64,000 bases of DNA from assembly GCF_040250305.1 (NCBI RefSeq), contig NZ_CP158190.1, positions 838,001 through 902,000 on the forward strand, given 5' to 3'. Shown here in pieces: positions 43,288 through 51,486 of the stretch (its first letter is position 1; the number at the start of each line of letters is the position of its first letter). The notes under the pieces are model-generated. The model saw nothing but the letters and a program-made list of their open reading frames with translations. It did not search any database and had not been told where the DNA came from. A program made the translations under genes and the position numbers. The stretch is from Peribacillus frigoritolerans (GTDB lineage: Bacteria > Bacillota > Bacilli > Bacillales > DSM-1321).

Positions 43288-44046
43288 ATGGGAAAAATAA
43301 AAATAGCTTTATTACACCTATTGCCAATCGCTGGTGATGTGGAGTATAACCAAAAACTAATTGAACAAGCCATTCATATAGCATCAAATAATAATGCCGA
43401 ATGGATTATAACACCCGAACTATGTGTCAGCGGACTTCAATTCAATCATAAGATTGGGACTGGATGGATTAACCGGCAACCTGATGTCTGGATGAGTAAT
43501 TTGAGCCGTAAACTAAAGAATTTGAAAAGCACTGTATTTTTGGGGTGCCCTGAAAAAGGCAGTAACGGAGAGTTGTATAATTCTGTGTTTGTCATAGATA
43601 AACAAGGTCATTTATTAGGCAAACAGAGAAAAATAAGTGTTATTGATGATTGGTCAGCATCAGGGGATGTAATAGAGCCAATAAAAACAGACAATGTTGA
43701 GGTTGGTATTATGATTTGTGCAGACGCCTATCCCAAAGATATTGCTTACAACTTATTTGAAAAAGGAGCAGAAATATTAATTGCACCGTCTTCCTGGGGT
43801 CCCGGATTACACGGTCCAGAGGGAGAATGGGAACAAAGGTCATTAGAAACAGGACTGCCCGTATTTGTCTGTAATCGTACTGGAGAAGACGAAACTGTCC
43901 GTTTTTGGGATGCAGAAAGCATGATCATAAAAAATGGAGTACGCCTTTTAACACATAAATCAAAACAATCAGCCATCCTTACTTTTGAATGGGATTTACA
44001 AAGAATGGAATTAATATCCCCTCATTTCGTTATTGATTACATATAA
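43288..44046 (+). CDS. Carbon-nitrogen hydrolase (nitrilase superfamily)
   Basis: A 252-residue member with the triad E44 (ITPELCVSGL), K115 (GKQRKISVID) and C144 (GIMICADAYP). It differs clearly from the hydrolase at 1301: the third motif lacks the CYDLRFPE type, which points to a different substrate group. The start ATG lies after TGGGAG. It stands alone between THR copies. The substrate is unknown. Confidence 0.86.
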   Translation: MGKIKIALLHLLPIAGDVEYNQKLIEQAIHIASNNNAEWIITPELCVSGLQFNHKIGTGWINRQPDVWMSNLSRKLKNLKSTVFLGCPEKGSNGELYNSVFVIDKQGHLLGKQRKISVIDDWSASGDVIEPIKTDNVEVGIMICADAYPKDIAYNLFEKGAEILIAPSSWGPGLHGPEGEWEQRSLETGLPVFVCNRTGEDETVRFWDAESMIIKNGVRLLTHKSKQSAILTFEWDLQRMELISPHFVIDYI

Positions 44047-44073
44047 TGAGTACATACTAATATACTACACTCT

Positions 44074-44165
44074 TGTTGAATTAAAGGGTGCGTTAGTTCT
44101 TTAAGGGAGTTGCTTTGGCAGCTCTTTTTTCTTATGGAGCTAAAGGGGCAGGTTAGCTCTATAAG
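44074..44165 (+). repeat. THR repeat, variant middle stem
   Basis: TTGAATTAAAGGGTGCGTTA; middle stem GGAGTTGCTTTGGCAGCTC; right hairpin CTAAA-ggggcag-GTTAG. The rest of the gap to 44363 shows only a leader rich in A and T. Confidence 0.8.
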
Positions 44166-44351
44166 AAAAGTGGAAGTTAAATCCAATTAATAGTATAGTC
44201 ATATGTACTAGATCCTTTTTGTAGTCTATTTCTTAATCTAAGAAAAATTCAGCTGAGGGGTATTGTACCATATTATTTACATTACTTTTATTTTTCGAGA
44301 AAATAAAGGTACAATTAATACTTATATAGTTTATATGATAAAAGATAATGA

Positions 44352-45104
<753 letters not shown>

Positions 45105-45264
45105 TTCAAGCATAGACGGAAAAGACTCGTATTAATATAAGTAGTTCGCTTACCTTGTAGGAAACTTAAATGGAGTAACATATAAATTCGTAACAATTTT
45201 AAAAAATGTTACTCGCATCAAAAAAAAGAAGGATTCGATTGGTGTATCCCACATCAACCTACTC

Positions 45265-45331
45265 AAATAAAGGAGTTGCTTTGGCAGCTCTTTTTCTTAT
45301 GGAACTATCGGGGCAGTTTAGTTGAAGAAGG
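45265..45331 (+). repeat. THR repeat, middle and right modules
   Basis: AAATAAAGGAGTTGCTTTGG, CAGCTC with TTTTTC, right hairpin CTATC-ggggcag-TTTAG. The left hairpin is missing. Confidence 0.75.
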
Positions 45332-45396
45332 AATGAAGAAACAAAAAGAGAATAGGTACTGATAGTTAAAATGATTTTATAGAAAGAAGGATTAAA

Positions 45397-46215
45397 ATGG
45401 CATATTGCAAAGTTCGCCAAGCTGAAATATATTATGAAGATTTAGGGGAAGGTATACCAATTTTAATGATACACGGTTATTCTCCGGACCATCGATTAAT
45501 GAGTGGTTGTATGGAACCTATATTTACTAATAGGGAGGGGTGGCGACGTATTTATATTGACCTACCTGGAATGGGATTAACAAAAGAATATAACGAAATA
45601 TGCAGTTCTGATGAAATGTTGAATGCTGTTTTAGATTTTATTCAAGCTGTAATTCCTAACCAAGAGTACGTAATTGCTGGGGAATCTTACGGTGGCTATA
45701 TAGCTAGGGGCATTATTGAAAAGCATCAAGAACAAATACTCGGTGCAGCATTTATATGCCCTCTTATTATTCCTCTTCCAGAAAATAGAACAGTTGAGAA
45801 ACATAAAATAATGAAAACGGATGAAAAATTTATTGGAAATTTATCAAAGGATGAATTAGAAGATTTTAGAAATAACAACATTGTACTTGATGAGTACACT
45901 TGGGTAAGGTACAACAAAGAAATTCTAAGTGGTTGTAAAATTGGAGATGAAAAGTTTCTAAATAAGGTTAAGAATAAATATGGGTTTTCTTTTAAGATTG
46001 ACCAGTCTGATTTTATTAAACCCAGTGTATTCCTGTTAGGTAGACAAGATTCTTCGGTTGGATATAAAGATGCTCTTGACTTAGTAAACAAGTATCCGCG
46101 AGGAACATTTGCTGTGTTGGATATAGCAGGCCACAATTTACAAATTGAACAACCACAACTTTTTAGCAATCTATTAAATGAGTGGTTGGATAGAATTGAA
46201 GAGTTCCAAAACTAA
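45397..46215 (+). CDS. Alpha/beta hydrolase
   Basis: A 272-residue serine hydrolase. Oxyanion HG is in LMIHGYSPDH, the nucleophile elbow is GESYGG (S97), the acid is D in LLGRQDSSVG, and the His is in DIAGHNLQIEQ. The lid region is about 120-190. Substrate unknown; relatives include esterases and proline iminopeptidase-like enzymes. AGAAGGA precedes the ATG. It stands alone, with THR repeats on both sides. Confidence 0.85.
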   Translation: MAYCKVRQAEIYYEDLGEGIPILMIHGYSPDHRLMSGCMEPIFTNREGWRRIYIDLPGMGLTKEYNEICSSDEMLNAVLDFIQAVIPNQEYVIAGESYGGYIARGIIEKHQEQILGAAFICPLIIPLPENRTVEKHKIMKTDEKFIGNLSKDELEDFRNNNIVLDEYTWVRYNKEILSGCKIGDEKFLNKVKNKYGFSFKIDQSDFIKPSVFLLGRQDSSVGYKDALDLVNKYPRGTFAVLDIAGHNLQIEQPQLFSNLLNEWLDRIEEFQN

Positions 46216-46235
46216 TACTTAACGTAGTAAGTGAA

Positions 46236-46346
46236 GTTTGTGAAATATTGGACTTAAACTAACGGGTGCTTTACTTCAATAAGGGAGTTGCTTTGGCAGC
46301 TCTTTTTTCTTATGCAACTAAAGGGGCAGGATAGTTCCATAAGGAA
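46236..46346 (+). repeat. THR repeat with 5' prefix, left edge of duplication B
   Basis: Prefix TTTGTGAAATATTGGACTTA; left CTAACGGGTGCTTTAC; middle stem GGAGTTGCTTTGGCAGCTC; right hairpin CTAAA-ggggcag-GATAG, then TTCCATAAGG, where the duplicated segment begins. Confidence 0.85.
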
Positions 46347-46533
46347 TACTGTTAAGTGACATTAAAGTCGTTTAAAAACGTCAGTCCTGTTATTCCATTA
46401 AAGGGCCGGATTGTGGAGGATTGGAAGAAGGAAATATTTGTATAATTAGTGATGTAAGTTTATGCTTTTTATGTAATAATTATTTGTAGAAATGTAAAGT
46501 TACAATTCATACATAGTGAAGGTGGGGAACATA

Positions 46534-46974
46534 ATGGCAACGGGAACGCATACTGTAGTAGTTCCAGTAGATGTACAAGCAGTTTGGGATTATGTCAGTG
46601 ATCTCGAAAAATGGGCAACGACAGTACCAGCCTATAAAGAGCATGAAATCATAAATGACAAGCAATCTATTTGGACATTTGAAGGTCGTGTGAAAGGTAT
46701 TAAAAAAACAATACAAGCGCAGGTAGATATTACCGAATGGAATGAACCTTCAAATATTAAGTTTGAACTAAAAGGTTTATCAGATAATTTTACAGGAAGC
46801 GGTCACTTTACTGCAGAAGATGTTAATGGAAAAACAATAATGACTTGTACGGTGGAAATCCATGCAGGCGGATTATCTGGTGCGGTGTTAACACCAATTA
46901 TTAAATGGGCTGTTCCAAAAGTAGCATCTCGTTTAACAGAATCTATCGCACGTAAAATTGCAGTATTCTCATAG
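46534..46974 (+). CDS. SRPBCC/CoxG-like protein, copy B
   Basis: Encodes the same 146 residues as the gene at 38289, including VPAYKEHEIINDKQSIWTFE and the C-terminal amphipathic helix. The only visible difference is upstream of the start (AACATA for ATCATA). ATG at 46534 follows AAGGTGGGG. With the nucleotide sequence almost unchanged, the duplication is recent or kept uniform by gene conversion. Function unknown, as for copy A. Confidence 0.82.
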   Translation: MATGTHTVVVPVDVQAVWDYVSDLEKWATTVPAYKEHEIINDKQSIWTFEGRVKGIKKTIQAQVDITEWNEPSNIKFELKGLSDNFTGSGHFTAEDVNGKTIMTCTVEIHAGGLSGAVLTPIIKWAVPKVASRLTESIARKIAVFS

Positions 46975-47097
46975 TTTTCAAAGATTGAAAGCCAATTCAT
47001 TTTGGAGATACCTTCACTGAAGTATAGATGGTAACATTCTGAAGTGACCAATATAATGATATCGAGCTCTACTAGAAATTTTATAATTAGCGGAAAG

Positions 47098-47125
47098 GGG
47101 GCTGTCCAAAAAGGATAGCCTCTTT
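47098..47125 (+). terminator. Terminator after CoxG-like gene, copy B
   Basis: The same hairpin as in copy A, GGGGCTGTCC/GGATAGCCTC, followed by TTTTTTG. Confidence 0.75.
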
Positions 47126-47149
47126 TTTGAATATTCCAGAATCGCTTTT

Positions 47150-47243
47150 CTTAATGAACTAACAGGTGTGTTAGCTGTAGATCTGAGCTGTCTTTAAGGC
47201 AGCTCTTTTCTTATGGCACTAACGGGGCAGGTTTGCTCAACAG
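47150..47243 (+). repeat. THR repeat, full copy, right edge of duplication B
   Basis: CTTAATGAACTAACAGGTGT, the CTGTAGATCT linker as in duplication A, middle stem GAGCTGTC/GGCAGCTC, right CTAACGGGGCAGGTTTG. Confidence 0.85.
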
Positions 47244-47282
47244 GAAATAATAAAATAGGGTGTTGAAAGGTGTTGATGGTGA

Positions 47283-47641
47283 ATGAATGTATTCCCGGAA
47301 GCAAACGACTTTCTTTCGTTGTTTAAGTGTGAACCTAGAAATATTTACCATTTTACTATAATAAAGCAACATATCAATTTTCCAATGGGGAGGAAGACTT
47401 TATTGTTACACTTTCTCCATCTTACGGTGAAGTAAAAATACAAGTAACCCAAATGAATTCAAATAAAGTTTTATCAATCTTGAATTTAAAACGAGTTAAC
47501 AAGTTTGAGATTACAGCAGACAAAAGAGAACTTTCAAGTGTACTTTTAACGGTTCTGTATGACGATTCCCAACAAACAATAGAAATTGATTTTAAGCCAA
47601 AATATAAACTGATTATTAGAGAACATTATTTACGAGCTTAA
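47283..47641 (+). pseudogene. Hypothetical protein gene, frameshifted
   Basis: The frame from ATG 47283 starts MNVFPEANDFLSLFKCEPRN, then IYHF. At CCATTTTACTATAA (about 47352-47365) adding one T would join it to the frame ending at 47641: YYNKATYQFSNGEEDFIVTL and so on to HYLRA. The joined protein would be about 119 residues. I recognise no family. A GGTGTTGATGG leader precedes the start. Pseudogene or sequence error. Confidence 0.55.
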
Positions 47642-47707
47642 TAGAATATTTCAGAAAGATGCTTTTACTGACGGATCGATTATATAACTTATATGGCTAA
47701 AAACTGA

Positions 47708-47770
47708 TTGACATTGATAATCATTATCATTATTATATAAAGTAATATTTGATATTGATAATCATTTTCA
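47708..47770 (+). promoter_or_regulatory. Sigma-A promoter with two Fur boxes
   Basis: TTGACA (47708-47713) and TATTAT (47731-47736) are exactly 17 bases apart. The spacer is filled by TGATAATCATTATCA (47715-47729), a perfect Fur-type palindrome. A second box, TGATAATCATTTTCA (47756-47770), has one mismatch and lies just downstream. Strong iron repression of the genes from 47917 is expected. Confidence 0.9.
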
Positions 47771-47916
47771 TTTAATACTCTTAAAAGTTCCTGATTCCTG
47801 TCAATAAAAATTCAGGAAGAAGAATGAAAATAGGTCAACCTTACAGTCAACTGACTATGTTAGCGATAACAAATAAAATTCAATAAATACTGAAGATAAG
47901 TGGAGGAGGAACATCT

Positions 47917-48315
47917 GTGGATAAAAATTTTATAATATTAGAACAATTTCAGCATCAAGTAAGCTGCTGCTGTCCTGGGCAAAAGCACCAACATATGATT
48001 GAATTCCTTCAAGGTGATGTTTGGACAATTACAAACGAGCGGAAGTATGTTGATTGTTTAGGATGGCACTTTTTAATAGATATCAACAACGAGTTTCAGT
48101 TTTTTATGCATGTGGAAGATATTGAGGAACTGTATTCCAAGGGAAGCATTTGCTCCATTTTGGATTTGAATCTAAAAATTAACCATTTAAGCTTTAAAAT
48201 AAACGAAGCACTCGATGCACATGATAGGCAGTCGTTTTTTTCATTTGCAGATGAACTGAGTAACGTACAGAAAATAAAGAATAAAATTAACACTGGAGAT
48301 TTACATGCTTTTTAG
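47917..48315 (+). CDS. IDEAL-domain-like protein under Fur control
   Basis: A 132-residue soluble protein. Residues about 15-25 include HQVSCCCPGQKHQH, a Cys/His cluster that could bind metal. The C-terminal HLSFKINEALDAHDRQSFFS resembles the IDEAL domain, a short helical motif named for such residues. The start is GTG behind GGAGGAGG. It is the first gene after a promoter with two Fur boxes, followed by a flavodoxin gene, so a role in iron limitation is likely. Function unknown. Confidence 0.7.
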   Translation: MDKNFIILEQFQHQVSCCCPGQKHQHMIEFLQGDVWTITNERKYVDCLGWHFLIDINNEFQFFMHVEDIEELYSKGSICSILDLNLKINHLSFKINEALDAHDRQSFFSFADELSNVQKIKNKINTGDLHAF

Positions 48316-48332
48316 GAAAACACGACAAGTTT

Positions 48333-48491
48333 TTGAACATATTAAATAAAGATGCAATTGACTTTTATATTTCATGCCCTTTTTGTGGTGTGAGCGGACA
48401 TGATTCCCGTGTAAGTTTGTTAATTAAAATAGGAAAAAACAAAAAACATCGATACCACCAAAGTTTAATTAAAGGTAATGCTGCTAAGTAG
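48333..48491 (+). CDS. Small CxxC protein, doubtful
   Basis: The open frame from TTG 48333 encodes 52 residues: MNILNKDAIDFYISCPFCGV, then SGHDSRVSLLIKIGKNKK. The CPFCG pair suggests a zinc ribbon. No ribosome site precedes TTG. An ATG at 48305 in another frame (LFRKTRQV) could be its real start if a base is gained in the T-run near 48331. It lies between the IDEAL-like gene and flavodoxin. Confidence 0.3.
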   Translation: MNILNKDAIDFYISCPFCGVSGHDSRVSLLIKIGKNKKHRYHQSLIKGNAAK

Positions 48492-48537
48492 TTTGAATTT
48501 TTACTAATAATCATCAGTGTTGGAAGGGGAACTTATC

Positions 48538-48999
48538 ATGTCTAAAATCGTTATGATTTTTGCCAGTATGAGTGGAAATACAGAAGAAATGGCGGATATC
48601 ATTATAGAAGGAATCACAGAAATCAGTGATGTGAATATCGAAAAGATAGATATAATGGAAGGTCCTGAAGCCTCCATACTTGGAGAGTATGATGGTATCT
48701 TATTAGGCGCATATACGTGGGGAGACGGAGAATTACCGGATGATTTTTTAGACTTTTATGAGGAAATGGATCATATTGATCTAACTGGAAAGAAAGCTGC
48801 GGTGTTTGGTTCCTGCGATTCATCTTACTCACAATATGGTGCGGCCGTAGATATTTTGACTGAAAAATTAAGGGAACAGGGTGCTGATATCGTCCTAGAA
48901 GGGTTAAAAGTAGAATTAAATCCAGATGATGAGGATATCAAAAACTGCCAAAATTTCGGGAGGGATTTTATAAAGAAAAGTCTTGTCTCTTCAATATAG
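48538..48999 (+). CDS. Flavodoxin (YkuN/YkuP-like)
   Basis: A 153-residue FMN electron carrier. The phosphate-binding loop is SMSGNTEEMA (about 10-19). The two flavin loops are TWGDGELPDDF and GSCDSSYSQYGAAVD. Flavodoxins replace ferredoxin when iron is scarce. Bacillus subtilis has a Fur-controlled ykuN-ykuO-ykuP operon with two of them. Here two Fur boxes lie 0.8 kb upstream with only small genes between. ATG at 48538 follows GGAAGGGG. Confidence 0.92.
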   Translation: MSKIVMIFASMSGNTEEMADIIIEGITEISDVNIEKIDIMEGPEASILGEYDGILLGAYTWGDGELPDDFLDFYEEMDHIDLTGKKAAVFGSCDSSYSQYGAAVDILTEKLREQGADIVLEGLKVELNPDDEDIKNCQNFGRDFIKKSLVSSI

Positions 49000-49035
49000 A
49001 ATTAGCTATTTTATGAGGAAAGAGAGGTGAGGGGA

Positions 49036-49809
49036 ATGATGGGTAAGGAACATCGGATTTCCATTGCTACTTTAACTGATTACCATTTACAAGATTTTAT
49101 AAGATGTCCTTATCAATTTTACTTTCAACATATAGAAGGAAAAATCACAACTCAATTGGATTGGAGGAAGATGGTTCAAGCTGTGGTTAATCAAGTTGTA
49201 AGTCGCTATTACAAACTGCCTCCAATATGTCAGACAACTAAGAAAGTTATGGAGTTCATAGATGATCATTGGAGTGCCATTGATGTACGTCAGTTCGAGT
49301 CAAGGAGTCATTATTATATGGCTCTTGCTAATATAACTGACCATTTACTCCAATTTTTAACTTCCACGAAAATTCAATATCCCCCTTTATTTTTATATGA
49401 AAAGTTTAACATCAATATTGAGGAGTTGGGGACCGAACTCTCCTTGACTTTTGAAGTAGCAGAATGGTCAAGAAGCTCATACATCATAAAAAAATATGTA
49501 GTTGATACACACGAAGAAATGAACTTATTATTTACTAATATGATTTCGGTATTTTGTGAAAAGGCATTTGGTCAATTACCGGAAAGAATAGAGATATTCT
49601 CGCTTATGGAAGGTAAAATAGAAACTTATATTCCAACCATGAATGATGTTTCGAATGGATTGGAATACCTCAACATAATCAAGAATCTTTTACAAGAACC
49701 CAAAAAGTATTTGAAAACGAATTCTTTACTGGTTTGCAAAAGCTGCTCTTATCAAAATAGGTGTTATGACGGTAGTAAGATAAACCAAGAAACTGTTAAT
49801 TTTCAATAA
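49036..49809 (+). CDS. PD-(D/E)XK nuclease-like protein with Fe-S cysteines
   Basis: About 257 residues. The start TD-YHLQDFIRCPYQFYFQH matches the N-terminal motif of AddB/Cas4-type nucleases. Four Cys in AddB-like spacing could hold a 4Fe-4S cluster: C24, then C234, C237 and C243 (CKSCSYQNRC). I cannot find the D and ExK residues of an active nuclease core, so it may be inactive. It lies 36 bases after flavodoxin and AGAGGTGAGGGG precedes ATG 49036, which suggests the same Fur-controlled transcript. Confidence 0.65.
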   Translation: MMGKEHRISIATLTDYHLQDFIRCPYQFYFQHIEGKITTQLDWRKMVQAVVNQVVSRYYKLPPICQTTKKVMEFIDDHWSAIDVRQFESRSHYYMALANITDHLLQFLTSTKIQYPPLFLYEKFNINIEELGTELSLTFEVAEWSRSSYIIKKYVVDTHEEMNLLFTNMISVFCEKAFGQLPERIEIFSLMEGKIETYIPTMNDVSNGLEYLNIIKNLLQEPKKYLKTNSLLVCKSCSYQNRCYDGSKINQETVNFQ

Positions 49810-49916
49810 TTTTGTATATGTTCAGAAAACCTCGATTTATAACAGGTTATGGAACAAAAGCATACATACAGATCAAGGTCGCTCCAATACTATTTCTTAG
49901 TATATAAAGGGTGCGT

Positions 49917-50136
49917 ATGAGGATGGATTATAAGATTGGTGCCGAAGAAAATGATACAAGCACTCTTGTTAATGATGGTTTTCAAATAAAGCCAGAAAAA
50001 AGTTCACGAACAAGGAACAGGAAGAACACTTCGTCCATAGGGTCTTAAAAGCATAGAAATTATTCAACAGATAATTGATGCAAAAAGTAGAAGCTTAAAT
50101 AAGATTCTAATTGAGCTTACAAAGGGAGGTTGCTAA
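49917..50136 (+). pseudogene. Decayed small gene ending in THR
   Basis: ATG 49917 opens MDYKIGAEENDTSTLVNDGF, then QIKPEK. Near the A-run at 49996 the sense passes to another frame (VHEQGTGRTLRP, a TAG, GLKSIEIIQQIIDAKSRSL) and ends at 50136 with residues read from a THR copy. A shift and a stop mark it as a pseudogene. The family is unknown. Otherwise 49810-49916 shows nothing. Confidence 0.4.
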
Positions 50137-50186
50137 GGCAGCCTTTTTCTTTTTTGATCTTTCTTGGCAGGATAGTTGAATAAAGA
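50112..50186 (+). repeat. THR repeat, middle and decayed right modules
   Basis: GAGCTTACAAAGGGAGGTTG, middle stem GGTTGCTAAGGCAGCC with TTTTTC, then GGCAGGATAGTTGAATAAAG. Confidence 0.65.
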
Positions 50187-50221
50187 TATCAAATATAAGT
50201 ATTGGGGGGAGTTGAAAGAAA

Positions 50222-50785
50222 ATGAATGACGAAAGTATCGTCTCGGCTAGCGGAGTAGTAATAGCTGTAAGTAAAAGTGATAAACACACATTCAGCAAGG
50301 AAAATTGTAATAGTATAAATCTGTTGAAGGGTTTGGGCGTTGAAGGAGATGCCCATTCAGGTAAAACCGTTAAGCATCGTTCACGTGTAGCGAAGAACCC
50401 AAATCAACCTAACCTGCGGCAAGTTCACCTTATCCACTCAGAATTATTAGATGAATTGAAAGACAGGTTTAATGTTACAGCTGGACAAATGGGTGAAAAT
50501 ATTACCACAAAAGGTATTGATCTGCTTGAATTACCGAAGGATTCGTTACTATTTATTGGGGAAACAGCAGTTATTAAAGTAACAGGTCTACGAAATCCAT
50601 GTGCCCAGATTGATCAATTTAAATCAGGACTTATGAACGCTGTTTTGGATCGGGATCAGCATGGGAACTTGATACGTAAAGCAGGAATCATGAGCATAGT
50701 TTTGGAAAGTGGTGAGGTTCACCCTGGAGACCAGGTTAGAATTCAATTACCACCGTTACCTCATACACCACTAGAGAGGGTTTAA
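50222..50785 (+). CDS. MOSC-domain protein
   Basis: A 187-residue MOSC protein, the fold found at the end of molybdenum cofactor sulfurases and in YiiM/mARC-type proteins. Typical segments are GVEGDAHSG, RQVHLIHSEL, GQMGENITTKGIDLLELP and TGLRNPCAQID with the conserved Cys. Stand-alone MOSC proteins are thought to carry sulfur or bind the cofactor. It has a GGGGGGAG site. No molybdoenzyme gene is nearby. Confidence 0.88.
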   Translation: MNDESIVSASGVVIAVSKSDKHTFSKENCNSINLLKGLGVEGDAHSGKTVKHRSRVAKNPNQPNLRQVHLIHSELLDELKDRFNVTAGQMGENITTKGIDLLELPKDSLLFIGETAVIKVTGLRNPCAQIDQFKSGLMNAVLDRDQHGNLIRKAGIMSIVLESGEVHPGDQVRIQLPPLPHTPLERV

Positions 50786-50821
50786 TATTTTCAATTGAAC
50801 TGTTTTTATTTTACATAAAAC

Positions 50822-50893
50822 AAATAGGGGGTTGCTAAAGGAGGCAGCAGCCTTTTTATTATGGAACTATAGGGGCAGTTTAATTGAATAAAT
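50822..50893 (+). repeat. THR repeat, middle and right modules
   Basis: Middle stem GGTTGCTAAAGGAGGCAGCAGCC is a looser stem than usual, followed by TTTTTATTATG. Right hairpin CTATA-ggggcag-TTTAA. Confidence 0.65.
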
Positions 50894-51060
50894 ATATCCT
50901 TCACAGTAATGGCTCATTTCGTGTGTAACTCTACACTTGTTTTATTATTATATGACTAACAGGCGTAGTATTTACAGAGAATAAAGCTATTCCTTTTTAA
51001 TCTAGTAAGAAAGTGATAATTACTTGAGAAATATGTCCCCCGCTATTTTGATTTCGACAG

Positions 51061-51098
51061 AAAAAAGCGATTTGGAAAAATTCCAAATCGACTTTTTT
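51061..51098. terminator. Bidirectional terminator after blaI
   Basis: AAAAAAGCGATTTGG pairs with CCAAATCGACTTTTTT (one mismatch). It lies eight bases past the blaI stop on the minus strand. Confidence 0.8.
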
Positions 51099-51105
51099 AA
51101 TAGGA

Positions 51106-51486
51106 TTACTTTTTGGGTTTTTTATTTAAAATAGTGCGCAGTTCATTGATATCATCATCAGATAGGGTATCTTCGTGAATGAATTGGACAAGCATGGATT
51201 TCATGGTCCCTCCATAGATACGTTTGATAAATGATTCGGTCTCGGCACGCTGGCACTCTTCCTGTGTATAGAGCGGGTAAAAGGTGTAAACTCTTAGATC
51301 TTTATTGACACCTACCACATCTTTTTGAACCAATCGATCGAGAAGGGTACGTATGGTTTTCGGTTTCCAATCGGTACTTTCCTGTAAGGAAAGTATGATG
51401 TCATTCGCTGTTTGAGGGGCTTTATCCCAAAGTACGTTCATGATTTCCCATTCTGATTCTGATATACTAGGAATGTTTTTCTCCAT
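51106..51486 (-). CDS. blaI: BlaI/MecI-family repressor
   Basis: A 126-residue winged-helix repressor. WEIMNVLWDKAPQTANDIIL and KPKTIRTLLDRLVQKDVV are the DNA-binding part. The tail carries the dimerisation helices (MKSMLVQFIHEDTLSDDDIN). ATG at 51486 is used, with the start overlapping the end of blaR1. It is expected to bind the TACA/TGTA-type sites before the beta-lactamase gene and be cleaved when BlaR1 senses beta-lactam. Confidence 0.92.
   Translation of the reverse strand: MEKNIPSISESEWEIMNVLWDKAPQTANDIILSLQESTDWKPKTIRTLLDRLVQKDVVGVNKDLRVYTFYPLYTQEECQRAETESFIKRIYGGTMKSMLVQFIHEDTLSDDDINELRTILNKKPKK

Larger units (their letters stand above)
46336..47235 (+). repeat. Duplicated segment, copy B
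   Basis: Nearly the same as 38053-38990. It starts within the right arm of one THR copy and ends within the next, so THR copies bound it on both sides. Confidence 0.9.
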
